Position numbers and translations under genes: made by a program. The notes below the pieces were generated by a model. That model did no database searches. It had not been told where the DNA came from and was given only the letters and a program-made list of their open reading frames with translations. Positions 43,249-52,558 of a stretch of 64,000 nucleotides of DNA are shown here, one piece after another; position 1 is the first letter of the stretch; each line of letters starts with the position of its first letter. Source of the DNA: Caulobacteraceae bacterium (GTDB taxonomy: Bacteria > Pseudomonadota > Alphaproteobacteria > Caulobacterales > Caulobacteraceae); the NCBI GenBank assembly GCA_947476325.1, contig CANJPZ010000003.1:62001-126000 (forward strand). The letters run 5' to 3'.

Positions 43249-44730
43249 CTACTGATTAATCCCGTATCGCGCGCTGGCAGAACCGGCTTCTGGCGCGGGG
43301 TCGGCCAGGCCAGCGGTGGGCAGGTCGCCGAGGTCGAGCACGATCTTCTGCACCCCGTGACCGCCCTTTTCGCGGCTGGCCTCGATGTTGATGGTGTAAC
43401 GGCCCTGCGGCACCGGGCGGCCGGCGTCATCCAGGCCGTCCCAGATGACGTGATAGCGGCCCGGCGGCTTGGTCGGGTGGGTCAGGTTGTCGATCTGTGG
43501 CCGGGGGGTCTTTTTTCGCCAGGCGGCGAACCAGACGAAATTGCTGTCCAGGAACCGCTCGGGCGCCTTGCCGACATAGCCGACGGTGCGGATCAGGGCA
43601 CCGTGCGCATCGGTGATGTAGATGACCATCAGGGGCGGGTGCTCGACGCCGCCATAGATGATGTAGCCGATGCTGACCACGAAACGGTTGGGCCAGGGCT
43701 TGCCGCGGGCCGGGGCGGCAGCGCGGATAAAGGCCGGCGGAGCAGCCGCTGCGATGTTGGCCGGCCAACCGGCTGAGGTGTGGATCAGTCCGTTGTGATC
43801 GACAATGCGGGCCTCGACGCCGGGGCGCGACCGGGCGAAGGCCAGAGCGGTGGCGGGGGGCATCAGCGACAGGGACGTTGCCAGGGCGTCAGCCTCGGCG
43901 GCGGTGGGGGCGATGACAGTGGTCAGCCGCGTACCTGCCGGCGCGCCAGTGGCCGGATCGAGGGTGCGGGAAAAGGCCTGACCGCCGATCAACCGGTCGC
44001 GGGAGCCGGGACCGCTGGACGCGACGGCGCGGTCGCCATTGAGCGTTATGGCGTCGGCGGCGGGGGCGTTGTCAGCCTGACCGCCGGGCGCGATGCCGAT
44101 GCGCCAGCCTGCTGCGCCGGGCGCCGAACCCCGGCAGGCCATGTCGCCGCCGATGTTGAGCAGGGCGCCCTTGATGGCCGGCACGGCGGTGAACGCCGCG
44201 GTCAGGGCCGCATCAACGATATAGCCCTTGGCCAGGGCGTCGATGGCGAACACAGCGCCGCCGCGGTCGACGGTTCGTGCGGCGGGATCGAGACGGACAT
44301 GGGTTTGGGCGGAAACCAGGGCCGTGGTCAGGGCGTCGGCAGTTGGGGCCTCCAGTCCGGCACCGTCCCAGACCGCTTCGAGTGAACCCAGCCGGCCGTT
44401 AAAGGCGCCGCCGGTTTGGGCGCGCCAGGCCTCGCAGGCTTCGATGACGCGATAGAGGTCCGGCGAGACGGGGTGCGGTCCGCTTGAGCGGTTCAGGACG
44501 GCCAGTTCGGAATCGCCGCGCCAGCTGCTCAGCACCCGATCGAGGCGGGCGATCTCGGCCAGGGCGGCGGCCTGTGCGCGGGCGGCCTCAAGGGCTGTGG
44601 GGCCGACCACCGCCATGTCAAAGGTCGCGCCCAGCACGTGCTCAGCATGGAAATTGCGCACGGCCGCCGGTTGCGGCGCCATGACCGCCGGCAGAGCGCC
44701 TAGCAGGGCAGTGAACAGGCTGGAACGCAT
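43249..44730 (-). CDS. ApbE FMN-transferase fused to DUF2271
   Basis: 493-residue exported protein with two domains. Residues about 30-330 are an ApbE (flavin transferase) domain: HAEHVLGATFDMAV, LDRVLSSWRGDSELAVLN, AIDALAKGYIVDAAL (Asp-Lys motif) and NIGGDMACRG, TLDPATGAPAG. Residues about 350-470 are a DUF2271 domain: SIGYIIYGGVEHPPLMVIYIT, then the WDGLDDAGRPVPQGRYTINIEASREKGGH ending. ApbE attaches FMN to proteins by a phosphoester bond to threonine; DUF2271 proteins normally occur as separate genes next to ApbE and PepSY-domain reductases. Located in the periplasm (signal SLFTALLGALPAVMA). No obvious flavin-accepting partner is in the window. Confidence 0.85.
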   Translation of the reverse strand: MRSSLFTALLGALPAVMAPQPAAVRNFHAEHVLGATFDMAVVGPTALEAARAQAAALAEIARLDRVLSSWRGDSELAVLNRSSGPHPVSPDLYRVIEACEAWRAQTGGAFNGRLGSLEAVWDGAGLEAPTADALTTALVSAQTHVRLDPAARTVDRGGAVFAIDALAKGYIVDAALTAAFTAVPAIKGALLNIGGDMACRGSAPGAAGWRIGIAPGGQADNAPAADAITLNGDRAVASSGPGSRDRLIGGQAFSRTLDPATGAPAGTRLTTVIAPTAAEADALATSLSLMPPATALAFARSRPGVEARIVDHNGLIHTSAGWPANIAAAAPPAFIRAAAPARGKPWPNRFVVSIGYIIYGGVEHPPLMVIYITDAHGALIRTVGYVGKAPERFLDSNFVWFAAWRKKTPRPQIDNLTHPTKPPGRYHVIWDGLDDAGRPVPQGRYTINIEASREKGGHGVQKIVLDLGDLPTAGLADPAPEAGSASARYGINQ

Positions 44731-44740
44731 GGGCCCGGAC

Positions 44741-45979
44741 TCACGCCACGATCGAGGAATAGACGATGCTTTTCAGCTGGCCGCGGAAGTTGAAGGTGGC
44801 CGAGGGGATCAGCTGGGTCAGGAACACCGCCACCATGTCTTCGGCCGGATCGACCCAGAAGATGGTCGAGGCCGCGCCGCCCCAGTAGTAGTCGCCGACG
44901 CCCAGGCTCTGGGTGATGGTCTGGTCCAGGCTCGAGGCAAACCCGAGGCCGAACCCCACGCCTTCATAGGCGCTTTCCGAAAAGCCGCCGATGGCCAGGC
45001 TGGCCAGGTCGCCCTTGCCCGGCAGGTGGTTCATGCGCATCAGATCCAGCGTGCGCGGGCCGATGATTCGCACCCCGTCCAACTCGCCGCCCCGGCGCAG
45101 CATCTCACAGAAGCGATGATAGTCGGCGATAGGCCCGGTCAGGCCGCTGCCGCCCGCAAAGAAGGTCGGCGCTTTCAGGAACCGGCTGGTGGTGGGGTCA
45201 TCCTCCAGCGTCAGCGACTTGTCCGGCGCGCGCTTGTAGCAGGCCGCGAAGCGGTCGGTGTTGGCGGGCGCAACATGAAAGGCGGTGTCGGTCATGCCAA
45301 GCGGGCCGAGGATTTCGTCCTGGAAGAACCGATCGAGGCTCTTGCCCGACAGGATCTCGACCAGCCGGCCGCAGACATCGGTTGACAGCGAGTACATCCA
45401 CCGTTCGCCCGGCTGATAGCGCAGCGGAACATTGCCCAGTTTCTCGACAAAGGTCTCAAGGGTCTCGCCGGCCCCGCGGCTGACCTCGGCGGTCTCGTAG
45501 GCCAGGTCCACCGGGTGATCGGCGGGGATGCCGGTGATGGCGTTGAGGATCGAGCCATAGCCGATGCCGCCGCTGTGACACAGCATGTCGCGGAAGCTGA
45601 TCGGGCGTTTCGGCGGCTCGGTCTTCATGTCGGCGCCGGAACCAGAGACCCAGACCTGATGGTTCTTCCACGAGGGAATATAACGGCTGACCGGATCGTT
45701 CAGCTGAAACAGGCCGCGTTCGTACAGCATCATCAAGGCGACCGAGGTGACCGGCTTGGTCATCGAATAAAGCCGCACGATGGTATCGTCGCCCCAGCGC
45801 GTTCCCCGCTCGCGGTCACGCAGGCCAAAGGTCTTCTGGTAGGCGATGTGGCCGTGACGGGCGACCAGCACCTGGCAGCCGGCGATCTTGCCGGGCTCGA
45901 TATAGTTGCGGTTCAGGTGGTCGGCGATCCGCCCCAGCCGGCCTGAATCAAGCCCTGTCCATTTGGTCTGCGCGTCCAT
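44741..45979 (-). CDS. Serine hydrolase, beta-lactamase (class C) family
   Basis: 412-residue cytoplasmic-looking esterase/beta-lactamase-fold protein without signal peptide. SMTK at 72-75 is the nucleophile motif; YSLS (WMYSLSTDVCGRL) is the tyrosine motif near residue 205. The GKIAGCQVLVARHGHIAY start is common to the EstB-like group. Substrate unknown; since it lies beside an acyl-CoA ligase in the same direction, it may act on an ester of a small acid. ATG 45979 is 19 bases after the ligase stop. Confidence 0.9.
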   Translation of the reverse strand: MDAQTKWTGLDSGRLGRIADHLNRNYIEPGKIAGCQVLVARHGHIAYQKTFGLRDRERGTRWGDDTIVRLYSMTKPVTSVALMMLYERGLFQLNDPVSRYIPSWKNHQVWVSGSGADMKTEPPKRPISFRDMLCHSGGIGYGSILNAITGIPADHPVDLAYETAEVSRGAGETLETFVEKLGNVPLRYQPGERWMYSLSTDVCGRLVEILSGKSLDRFFQDEILGPLGMTDTAFHVAPANTDRFAACYKRAPDKSLTLEDDPTTSRFLKAPTFFAGGSGLTGPIADYHRFCEMLRRGGELDGVRIIGPRTLDLMRMNHLPGKGDLASLAIGGFSESAYEGVGFGLGFASSLDQTITQSLGVGDYYWGGAASTIFWVDPAEDMVAVFLTQLIPSATFNFRGQLKSIVYSSIVA

Positions 45980-45998
45980 GGCGTCTTCCTGTCTCTGA

Positions 45999-47405
45999 TC
46001 AGCTCGAAAACGCATCGCCGAAGCGCTCGCGCAAGAGATTTTTCTGCACCTTGCCCATCGCGTTACGCGGCAGGTCGTCCACGAAGAACACCCGCTTGGG
46101 GACCTTGAAGGCGGCCAGCTTCTCGCGGGCGGTGGCGATGACGGCGGCTTCGTCGCCAGCGCCGGCAATCACCGCGATGACCGCCTCGCCGAAATCGCGG
46201 TGCGCGGCGCCGATCACGGCGCTCTCGGTGACGCCCTCAAGTTCGTCGAGCACCAGTTCGATTTCCTTGGGATAGACATTGTAGCCGCCCGATATGATCA
46301 GGTCCTTGGCCCGGCCTGAAATCCAAACTCGCCCGTCCGCGTCCTGGCGGCCCACATCTCCGGTAATGAAAAAGCCGTCAGCGGTGAATTCCTCGGCGGT
46401 TTTCTCCGGCATGCGCCAGTATTCGGCGAAGACGCTGGGACCGCGGATCTGGATGACGCCGGTGGCCTCGCCTCCGCCAATGCGCAACTCCACACCGGGC
46501 AGGGGATAGCCGACGCTTCCGGCCACGCGTTTGCCGTTCAGGGGGTTGGTGGTGATGATCACCGCCTCGCTCATGCCGTAGCGCTCGAGGATGCGCTGGC
46601 CGGTGCGGTCTTCAAAGGCCTGGAACGTGCTTTCCAGCAACGGCGCCGAGCCGCAGATGAACAGGCGCATGTGGGCTGCGGCCTCACGTGTGAAACCGGG
46701 GTTGTCCAGCAGACGCGTGTAAAAGGTCGGCACGCCCATCATCACGGTTGAGGCCTTCAGGCCTTCCAGCACCGACTTGTCTTCGTAGCGGTCCAGCCAG
46801 ACCATGGCCCCGCCGCTGAGCAGGATACAGTGCAGGGCCACAAACAGGCCGTGGACGTGAAAGATCGGCAGGGCGTGCAGCAGAACATCGTCGTTGCGGA
46901 ACCCCCAGGCTTCGTGCAGGGCGAGCGCATTGGCCGCCAGGTTCCCATGGCTGAGCATGGCGCCCTTGGAGCGGCCAGTGGTGCCGCTGGTGTAGATGAT
47001 CGAGGCGACGTCGCTGGCGGACGCGTAAAAGATCGCGGTGTCGGGTTCGAGACCTGCGGCTTCGGTCAGCAGGGCGGTGGCATCGGTGACGATCAGGGCC
47101 GGCTCGGCGTCCCTGACGAAATAGTCGATTTCGGCGGGCGTGTAGGCGGTGTTCAGCGGCGTGAAGATCGCGCCTCGTTTCAGGCAGGCCAGATAGAGCA
47201 TGACCATCGCCGTGCTCTTGGGCGCCTGGACCAGCACCCGGTCGCCGGGGCCAACGCCGCGCGCCATGAGCAGGGCGGAAAGGCGTCCCGCGCCGTCTTC
47301 CAGTTCACGGTAACTGACGGCGCTGCCGTCCGGCAGCTGGAAACAGGGCGCGGCCCGGTCGGCCGGAAAACGTGATTGCAGCAGGGCAAAGAGGTTCTGG
47401 TTCAT
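45999..47405 (-). CDS. AMP-forming acyl-CoA synthetase, malonyl-CoA synthetase-like
   Basis: 468-residue adenylating enzyme. P-loop-like YTSGTTGRSKGA near residue 155, the ERYGMSEA motif and the hinge GRAKDLIISGGYNVYPKEIE, then VKRVFFVDDLPRNAMGKVQK with the catalytic lysine. The sequence between the N-terminal core and YTSGTTG is short, so the protein is about 30 aa shorter than usual MatB. Similarity (FHVHGLFVALHCILLSGG) favours malonate as substrate, but methylmalonate or other short acids are possible. ATG at 47405; a frame extension to 47615 is not used. Confidence 0.85.
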   Translation of the reverse strand: MNQNLFALLQSRFPADRAAPCFQLPDGSAVSYRELEDGAGRLSALLMARGVGPGDRVLVQAPKSTAMVMLYLACLKRGAIFTPLNTAYTPAEIDYFVRDAEPALIVTDATALLTEAAGLEPDTAIFYASASDVASIIYTSGTTGRSKGAMLSHGNLAANALALHEAWGFRNDDVLLHALPIFHVHGLFVALHCILLSGGAMVWLDRYEDKSVLEGLKASTVMMGVPTFYTRLLDNPGFTREAAAHMRLFICGSAPLLESTFQAFEDRTGQRILERYGMSEAVIITTNPLNGKRVAGSVGYPLPGVELRIGGGEATGVIQIRGPSVFAEYWRMPEKTAEEFTADGFFITGDVGRQDADGRVWISGRAKDLIISGGYNVYPKEIELVLDELEGVTESAVIGAAHRDFGEAVIAVIAGAGDEAAVIATAREKLAAFKVPKRVFFVDDLPRNAMGKVQKNLLRERFGDAFSS

Positions 47406-47505
47406 GTCCAAGACATGCCCGGTTCCGGCGCGGAGCGGAACCGAAAAACCGTTGGCCGTTCCCTTGCAGGGGGAATTCCCAAAACGACCAATTCGGGACG
47501 CCAAC

Positions 47506-48648
47506 ATGCCTACGACCCTGACCACAACTGCTGAAGTTCTCGCTTTTGCGGATCTGCCGGCTGCCGACATCGCGGCGTGGGAGGCCTTGCAGAACGCGGC
47601 GCCGGAATTTTCCAACCCCTTGTTTGGACCACGCTTTTCGCGCGCGGTCGCGGCTGTCCGGTCTGACGTCAGGGTGGCGGTCTATCGCCGGGGCGGCGGT
47701 CCGGTCGGCTTTCTGCCCTTCCACAAGCGTCCCGGCGGTCTGGCCCGGCCCATCGGCGCCCCGTTTTCGGACTACCAGGGCCTTGTCTCAAACGGAGACA
47801 TAGGCATCTCCGGCGCCCAGGCCTTGTCCCTCGCCGGGATCAAGTTGTTTCGCGCCAATGGACTGGTCGATCCCTTTGGCCTGTTCCGGACGGACGGCTT
47901 TGAGCAGATCGAAGCCTTCGCCATCGAACCGGGCGCGGCCGCCGAGGCCTATCTTGAGGCCCTGCGCGCCGGAAACCCCAAGCGCTTCAAGAATTTCCGC
48001 CGCCTCGAAAACCGCCTCGAGCGCGAAGTCGGCCCGCTGACCTTCGTCGCTGATGATCGCTCGCCGGAGGCTTTTGAGGCGGTGATGCGCTGGAAGCGCG
48101 AACAGTTTCAGCGCACCGGCCTGCAGGACGTGCTGCGTCCAGACTGGGTCTCGCGCCTGATGGCCGATCTATTCGCGACCCGCGAGGGCGCCATGACCGG
48201 CCAGCTGTCGAGCCTCTACGCCGGCGGCCATCTGGTGGCCGGCCATTTCGGTCCGCGCCAGGGCGGGGTCTTCCACCCGTGGATTGCCTCGACCAACCCC
48301 GAATTCGTCGAGCACTCGCCCGGCCAGGCCTATGTGATGAACGCCATCCGCGCCATGCCGGCGAGCGGCCTCGTCCGCTACGACCTAGCCAGCGGCCATG
48401 ATCACTACAAACGCCCGTTCGGCCCGGTGATTTCCACGGTCCTGGCCGGAACCCTGACCAGCCGTCCGGGCGCCGGTCCGGCCTTCGCGGCCGCACCATC
48501 CGCCGTGCGCAAGGTATTCCGGCGCCTCGACCATATCGCCGCCCTCAACCCGACCCTTTCGGGTCGGGCACGGGGCCTGGCCGAGGCAGCCATGGCCACC
48601 ACCAAACGCGGCTTCGGCAACGCTTCGTCAAGTGAAGGCGTGTCATAG
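47506..48648 (+). CDS. GNAT-fold acetyltransferase, FemAB/CelD-like (HfsK-type group)
   Basis: 380-residue protein with two GNAT-like halves. N-terminal WEALQNAAPEFSNPLFGPRFSRAVAAV, middle VGFLPFHKRPGGLARPIGAPFSDYQGLV and C-terminal GQLSSLYAGGHLVAGHFGPRQGGVFHPWI fit the CelD/Acetyltransf_6 group, to which the Caulobacter holdfast acetyltransferase HfsK belongs; I do not claim it is HfsK. It probably acylates a sugar in an exported polysaccharide (inference). ATG 47506 heads a run of three genes; the next start is 9 bases after its stop. Confidence 0.8.
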   Translation: MPTTLTTTAEVLAFADLPAADIAAWEALQNAAPEFSNPLFGPRFSRAVAAVRSDVRVAVYRRGGGPVGFLPFHKRPGGLARPIGAPFSDYQGLVSNGDIGISGAQALSLAGIKLFRANGLVDPFGLFRTDGFEQIEAFAIEPGAAAEAYLEALRAGNPKRFKNFRRLENRLEREVGPLTFVADDRSPEAFEAVMRWKREQFQRTGLQDVLRPDWVSRLMADLFATREGAMTGQLSSLYAGGHLVAGHFGPRQGGVFHPWIASTNPEFVEHSPGQAYVMNAIRAMPASGLVRYDLASGHDHYKRPFGPVISTVLAGTLTSRPGAGPAFAAAPSAVRKVFRRLDHIAALNPTLSGRARGLAEAAMATTKRGFGNASSSEGVS

Positions 48649-48656
48649 GCCCAACT

Positions 48657-49580
48657 ATGGAACCCGAAATCTCGATCATCATTCCAACACAGCGGCGTAA
48701 CGGCCCCCTGATGCTGGCCGCCCGCTCGGCGATCCGGCAGCAGGGCGTCGATCCGACCCGGCTGGAACTGGTCATCGTCGATAACGACGCTATTCCCTCA
48801 GCCCGCGAGACCGTCCGGGCGCTTGAAGGCGAAGCGGCATTCCCGGTCATCTACGTTCACGAGCCGCGCGCTGGCGTCGCCTATGCCCGCAACGCGGCCA
48901 TGGCCCGCGCGCGCGGCCAGGTTGTCGCCTTCCTGGACGACGACGAAGAAGCGCCGGACGGCTGGCTTGCCGCCCTGCTGGCCCAGATGGAAGCCTCGAG
49001 CGCTGATGCCGTCTTCGGTCCGGTCCGCGCCCGCGCGCCCGACAACGTAAGACGTCACCGGGACTATCTGGAGCACTTCTTCTCACGACTTGGCCCAGAC
49101 AACGCCGGGGTGATCAAAGACTACTATGGGTGCGGCAACAGTCTGGTACGGCGCTCGGCGCTCCCCGACCCGGTCGCTCCGTTTAGCATGCTGCGCAACT
49201 TCATCGGCGGCGAGGATGACCTGCTGTTCGGCGGCATGCAGGCGGACGGCGCTGTTTTCGCCTGGGCGCCGGATGCGTGGGTTTGGGAAGATCCCGCGCC
49301 ATCGCGCCTTTCGCTGCGCTACACAATCGCCCGGGCCTTCGCCTACGGTCAGGGCCCGACCGAGCATTGCGCCGCCTCCACCCCGCCGAACTATCCCGGC
49401 ATCGCCAAGTGGATGGCCGTGGGTCTGGTCCAGGGCAGCCTGTTTGGCCTGATCGCCGCTTTCAAATGGCTGGTCCGCGCGCCGGACCGCGCCGAAGCCC
49501 TCGATCGCGCCGCCCGCGGCTTCGGCAAGACTTTCTGGGGCAAGCCTTTCAAGATCGAATTCTATGGACGCACGGGATGA
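48657..49580 (+). CDS. Glycosyltransferase family 2
   Basis: 307-residue GT-A type transferase. ISIIIPTQRRNGPLMLAARSA at the N terminus, RNAAMARARGQVVAFLDDDEEAPDGW with the DxD metal motif near residue 95, then GPVRARAPD and GEDDLLFGGMQADGAVFAW as acceptor-side motifs. Hydrophobic residues near 262-280 suggest peripheral membrane contact. Nucleotide-sugar donor unknown. Middle gene of the GNAT-GT2-cupin run; its stop overlaps the next ATG (ATGA). Confidence 0.92.
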   Translation: MEPEISIIIPTQRRNGPLMLAARSAIRQQGVDPTRLELVIVDNDAIPSARETVRALEGEAAFPVIYVHEPRAGVAYARNAAMARARGQVVAFLDDDEEAPDGWLAALLAQMEASSADAVFGPVRARAPDNVRRHRDYLEHFFSRLGPDNAGVIKDYYGCGNSLVRRSALPDPVAPFSMLRNFIGGEDDLLFGGMQADGAVFAWAPDAWVWEDPAPSRLSLRYTIARAFAYGQGPTEHCAASTPPNYPGIAKWMAVGLVQGSLFGLIAAFKWLVRAPDRAEALDRAARGFGKTFWGKPFKIEFYGRTG

Positions 49581-50488
49581 CCATCATCACAGACTGGACG
49601 GCTGAAAAGGCCGGTGGATTCACCCACGAAAATCTGGCCTTCCGACACGATCTGCACAACCGGCCCCTGTTCAGCGACGAGGGGCTCGTGCGCTTGCTCG
49701 ACACTTATCCGCGTGATGCTTTGGGTGTCTTCACCATGGGCGGCGATCCGGTCGACTGGCAAAGCTGGCGGCGCGGGACTGACGGCGGGCTTTCTGGCGA
49801 AAAACTGCTGGAAGCGGCCATGGCGGGGCGGATCTGGCTCAATCTGCGGCACACCAACGACTATCTGCCGGACTACCGCGACCTGGAGTGCGAGATCTTT
49901 ACAGAGACCCGCGCCCAGACCGGCCTTCGCACCTTCAAGCGGGATCTTGGCATGCTGATCTCGTCGGCCAACGCCCAGGTCTTTTACCATCTGGACGTGC
50001 CGTTGGTGTCCCTGTGGCAGCTGCGCGGCCAAAAGCGGGTGTGGGTCTATCCGGTAGCCGAACCCTATGTCGGCGACGCCCAGCTTGAACGTATCGTGCT
50101 CAAGGAGTCGGCCGAACAATTCGCCTTCTCGCCGCAATGGGACGCCGGGGCGCAAGTCCATGACCTGACCCCCGGCAAGATGGTCACCTGGGTCCAGAAC
50201 GGTCCGCACCGCATTGAGAACGGCCCCATGCTGAATGTCTCGCTGTCGGTCGAGTTCATGACCCCGGCCGCCCTGGTGCGCGCCAATGTGCTCTACGCCA
50301 ACGGCGTGCTGCGCAAGATGGGGATTCAGCCTCGTGTCCAGACCGCGCCCCATCCGTTCGCTTTGGCCAAGTTCGGCTTGGCCCGCGCAGTCAAGGCGAG
50401 CGGGCTGAGCAAGACTTTCGAAAAGATCTTGCCGGTGACGTTTGACCTAGAGCACGAAGTTCCGGGCGTGCTGAAGACGGCGGCCTAA
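49577..50488 (+). CDS. Cupin-like/JmjC-fold protein
   Basis: 303-residue soluble protein with a JmjC or Cupin_8-like core: FYHLDVPLVSLWQLRGQKRVWVYP contains an H-x-D metal pair (His-Leu-Asp) near residue 137, and GPHRIENGPMLNVSLSVEF supplies a distal histidine near 213. Such proteins may be 2OG oxygenases or sensors. It overlaps the glycosyltransferase gene by 4 bases (ATGA), so it is translationally coupled; it may modify or regulate the same glycan pathway (inference). Confidence 0.75.
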   Translation: MTIITDWTAEKAGGFTHENLAFRHDLHNRPLFSDEGLVRLLDTYPRDALGVFTMGGDPVDWQSWRRGTDGGLSGEKLLEAAMAGRIWLNLRHTNDYLPDYRDLECEIFTETRAQTGLRTFKRDLGMLISSANAQVFYHLDVPLVSLWQLRGQKRVWVYPVAEPYVGDAQLERIVLKESAEQFAFSPQWDAGAQVHDLTPGKMVTWVQNGPHRIENGPMLNVSLSVEFMTPAALVRANVLYANGVLRKMGIQPRVQTAPHPFALAKFGLARAVKASGLSKTFEKILPVTFDLEHEVPGVLKTAA

Positions 50489-50495
50489 GCCCCGC

Positions 50496-52448
50496 CTACT
50501 TCCCGTCCACCGAGAACGCCAGCAGCACGTTCGTGCCTGTCCCCGTCGAGCCATAGGTCGCCGAACCGTCGAAGCCCGAGGTGACGAACAGCATGCCGCC
50601 GGCGATGGTCGGGCCGTTGCCGTCGATGCCGCCGCCAGGCTGGTCCGGGACGCCGTTGGTCGTCGCGTAGGACTGGGCCGTGGTGCTGAACTTCCACAAA
50701 ATGCGTCCGTCGGCGGCGTTGTACGCCCGCATCCAGCCATCGGTGGAGCCCGAGAACACCACGCCTGGCATCACTGCCGGCGCCGCCGACTGGGACGCCA
50801 CACAGGCGCCGTCCTTGAAGCGGCTGCTGAACAGCAGGCGGCACGGGTCCTTCGGTGTCGCCACCCGCCAGATGACGCGCCCCGTGGCCGGATCAATCGC
50901 GGTGATCCCGGGATCGGCCGCCGGCATGGGCTGTTGCTCGAACACCTGCTGGCCCAGGGGGCGCAGGATGTCGTCCTCGGCGCGGATGATGTCGGAGTTG
51001 GTGGCGTAGAGCCGGGCCGTATCGGCCGCCATGCCCCATTCGACGCCGCCCAGAGCGCCGCCACCGCCGACCCGGCGCTGCCAGAGTAGACGGCCGGTGT
51101 CGGGATCCATGCCATAAGTGATGCCGGACTTCTGGCCGGACAGGACTACCTGCTTGCCGCCCGGCAGGTCGAACAGGATGGGCGATGCGCCGAAATCATA
51201 GTCGGGGCCGAGCGGCCTGGGGCAGTTGTCGGTGGTCCGGCCGCGGTTGCAGTTGACGATGTAGTTGTCGTTGGCAGTGACCTGGGTCGACCAGCGAATA
51301 CGGCCGGTTTCCATCTCGATGGCGACGATGGCGTCGGCTCCTTTGGTCACGGCCTCGGTGTAGGAATCGCCGGTGGCGACATAGACTAGGCCGCGCTTCA
51401 GATCGACGGTGGGCTGGGACCAGATGGCCGCGCCGGCCGGGCCCTGCAGCACAGTGCCGACCTTGTTGGTGCGGATGGTGCGCATGGGCTCGGTAATGAC
51501 AGGCGTCTTCCAAAGCATCCTGCCGTCGGCCAGGCTGACGGCGATCAGCGATCCGCGGAAGTTGCAGCAAGGATAGTTTTCGGCCTGGCCGGCGCTTTCC
51601 TCGCCTGAGGTCGTCGGGATGAACACCTTGTCGCCGGCCACGATGGGCGAGCCGGTGACGCCGGCCGAGCGATGCTCTTCCAGCACCGCGCTGGTCCACA
51701 GGGTGCGGCCGGTGGCCGCGTCCAGCGCCCGGACCTGGCGGCTGCGCTGGCCGATCATCAGCACCCAGCCGCTGGGCGAAATGCTCGAGCGAACCGGCAT
51801 GGGCGTGTTGCGCGCGGCGATACTCTCGGCCCGCCAGCGCACGCAGCCGGTCTTGGGGTCCAGCGCATAGATGCGGCCAGAGCCCGAGATCCACATCCAG
51901 TCGCCGATCACTGTCGGCTGGCTGTTGCCCTGGGTGATCGAGAAGGCCCACTTTACCTTCAGCCGGGGGACATCGGCGGCGCGGATGCCGGGATTTGGCT
52001 GATAGCGCTGGCCATTTAACCGTCCGCCCGCGCCGATCCAGTCGGAGGCGCTCGGGGTTATGGGCGGGTTGGTCGTGCAGGGGGTGTCGACGGTCTGGAC
52101 CGTGGCGGAGGTGCCTCGACCACCGCGCCCGGCGGCGCCCGCGGCTGCAGCGGTCTGTGGCGTGGTCAGCCAGGCGGCTATGGCCTGTTTGTCAGTCTCG
52201 GTCATACCCTCGGTCATCGGGGCCATGACGCCGTTCAGGGCTGATGAAATGGCGGCCGGTGTCAGGCGGCGGAGGGCGGCGGTTTCCGGCGCGCGGTCCA
52301 GGCCAGCGTCATGGCAGCCGGCGCAGCGGCCCGAGAACAGCACCTGGCCGTTGCTGGCCGGCGGCTGGGCCGAGCCCACGCTGACTAGGAGACCCAAGGC
52401 CACAACGATGGCGCCGCCTAGAGCGGCCAGAGACAAAGGCTTCATCAA
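50496..52448 (-). CDS. PQQ-type beta-propeller dehydrogenase with N-terminal cytochrome c (PVA dehydrogenase-like)
   Basis: 650-residue exported protein. Signal SLAALGGAIVVALGLLVSVGSAQ, then a cytochrome c domain with CAGCH near residue 42-46 and the distal Met in APMTEGMTE, an Ala/Gly linker near 100-115, and a propeller with tryptophan-docking repeats (PKTGCVRWRAES, AATGRTLWTSAV, PDTGRLLWQR, ATGRVIWRV, ADGRILWKF). The order cytochrome then propeller is that of polyvinyl-alcohol dehydrogenase-like quinohemoproteins, the reverse of the alcohol dehydrogenase at 19930-22005. Real substrate unknown. ATG at 52448 or 52445. Confidence 0.88.
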   Translation of the reverse strand: MMKPLSLAALGGAIVVALGLLVSVGSAQPPASNGQVLFSGRCAGCHDAGLDRAPETAALRRLTPAAISSALNGVMAPMTEGMTETDKQAIAAWLTTPQTAAAAGAAGRGGRGTSATVQTVDTPCTTNPPITPSASDWIGAGGRLNGQRYQPNPGIRAADVPRLKVKWAFSITQGNSQPTVIGDWMWISGSGRIYALDPKTGCVRWRAESIAARNTPMPVRSSISPSGWVLMIGQRSRQVRALDAATGRTLWTSAVLEEHRSAGVTGSPIVAGDKVFIPTTSGEESAGQAENYPCCNFRGSLIAVSLADGRMLWKTPVITEPMRTIRTNKVGTVLQGPAGAAIWSQPTVDLKRGLVYVATGDSYTEAVTKGADAIVAIEMETGRIRWSTQVTANDNYIVNCNRGRTTDNCPRPLGPDYDFGASPILFDLPGGKQVVLSGQKSGITYGMDPDTGRLLWQRRVGGGGALGGVEWGMAADTARLYATNSDIIRAEDDILRPLGQQVFEQQPMPAADPGITAIDPATGRVIWRVATPKDPCRLLFSSRFKDGACVASQSAAPAVMPGVVFSGSTDGWMRAYNAADGRILWKFSTTAQSYATTNGVPDQPGGGIDGNGPTIAGGMLFVTSGFDGSATYGSTGTGTNVLLAFSVDGK

Positions 52449-52558
52449 TACGTTCCCCCTGGCGTTCCGGCGCGGCTTTCCGCGTTCTGACGCCTTCGAG
52501 AATCAAGATAACCGCGCGCCGATGCGGCGCCAGCAAAATCCAGTATGAAAAAGCGGGA

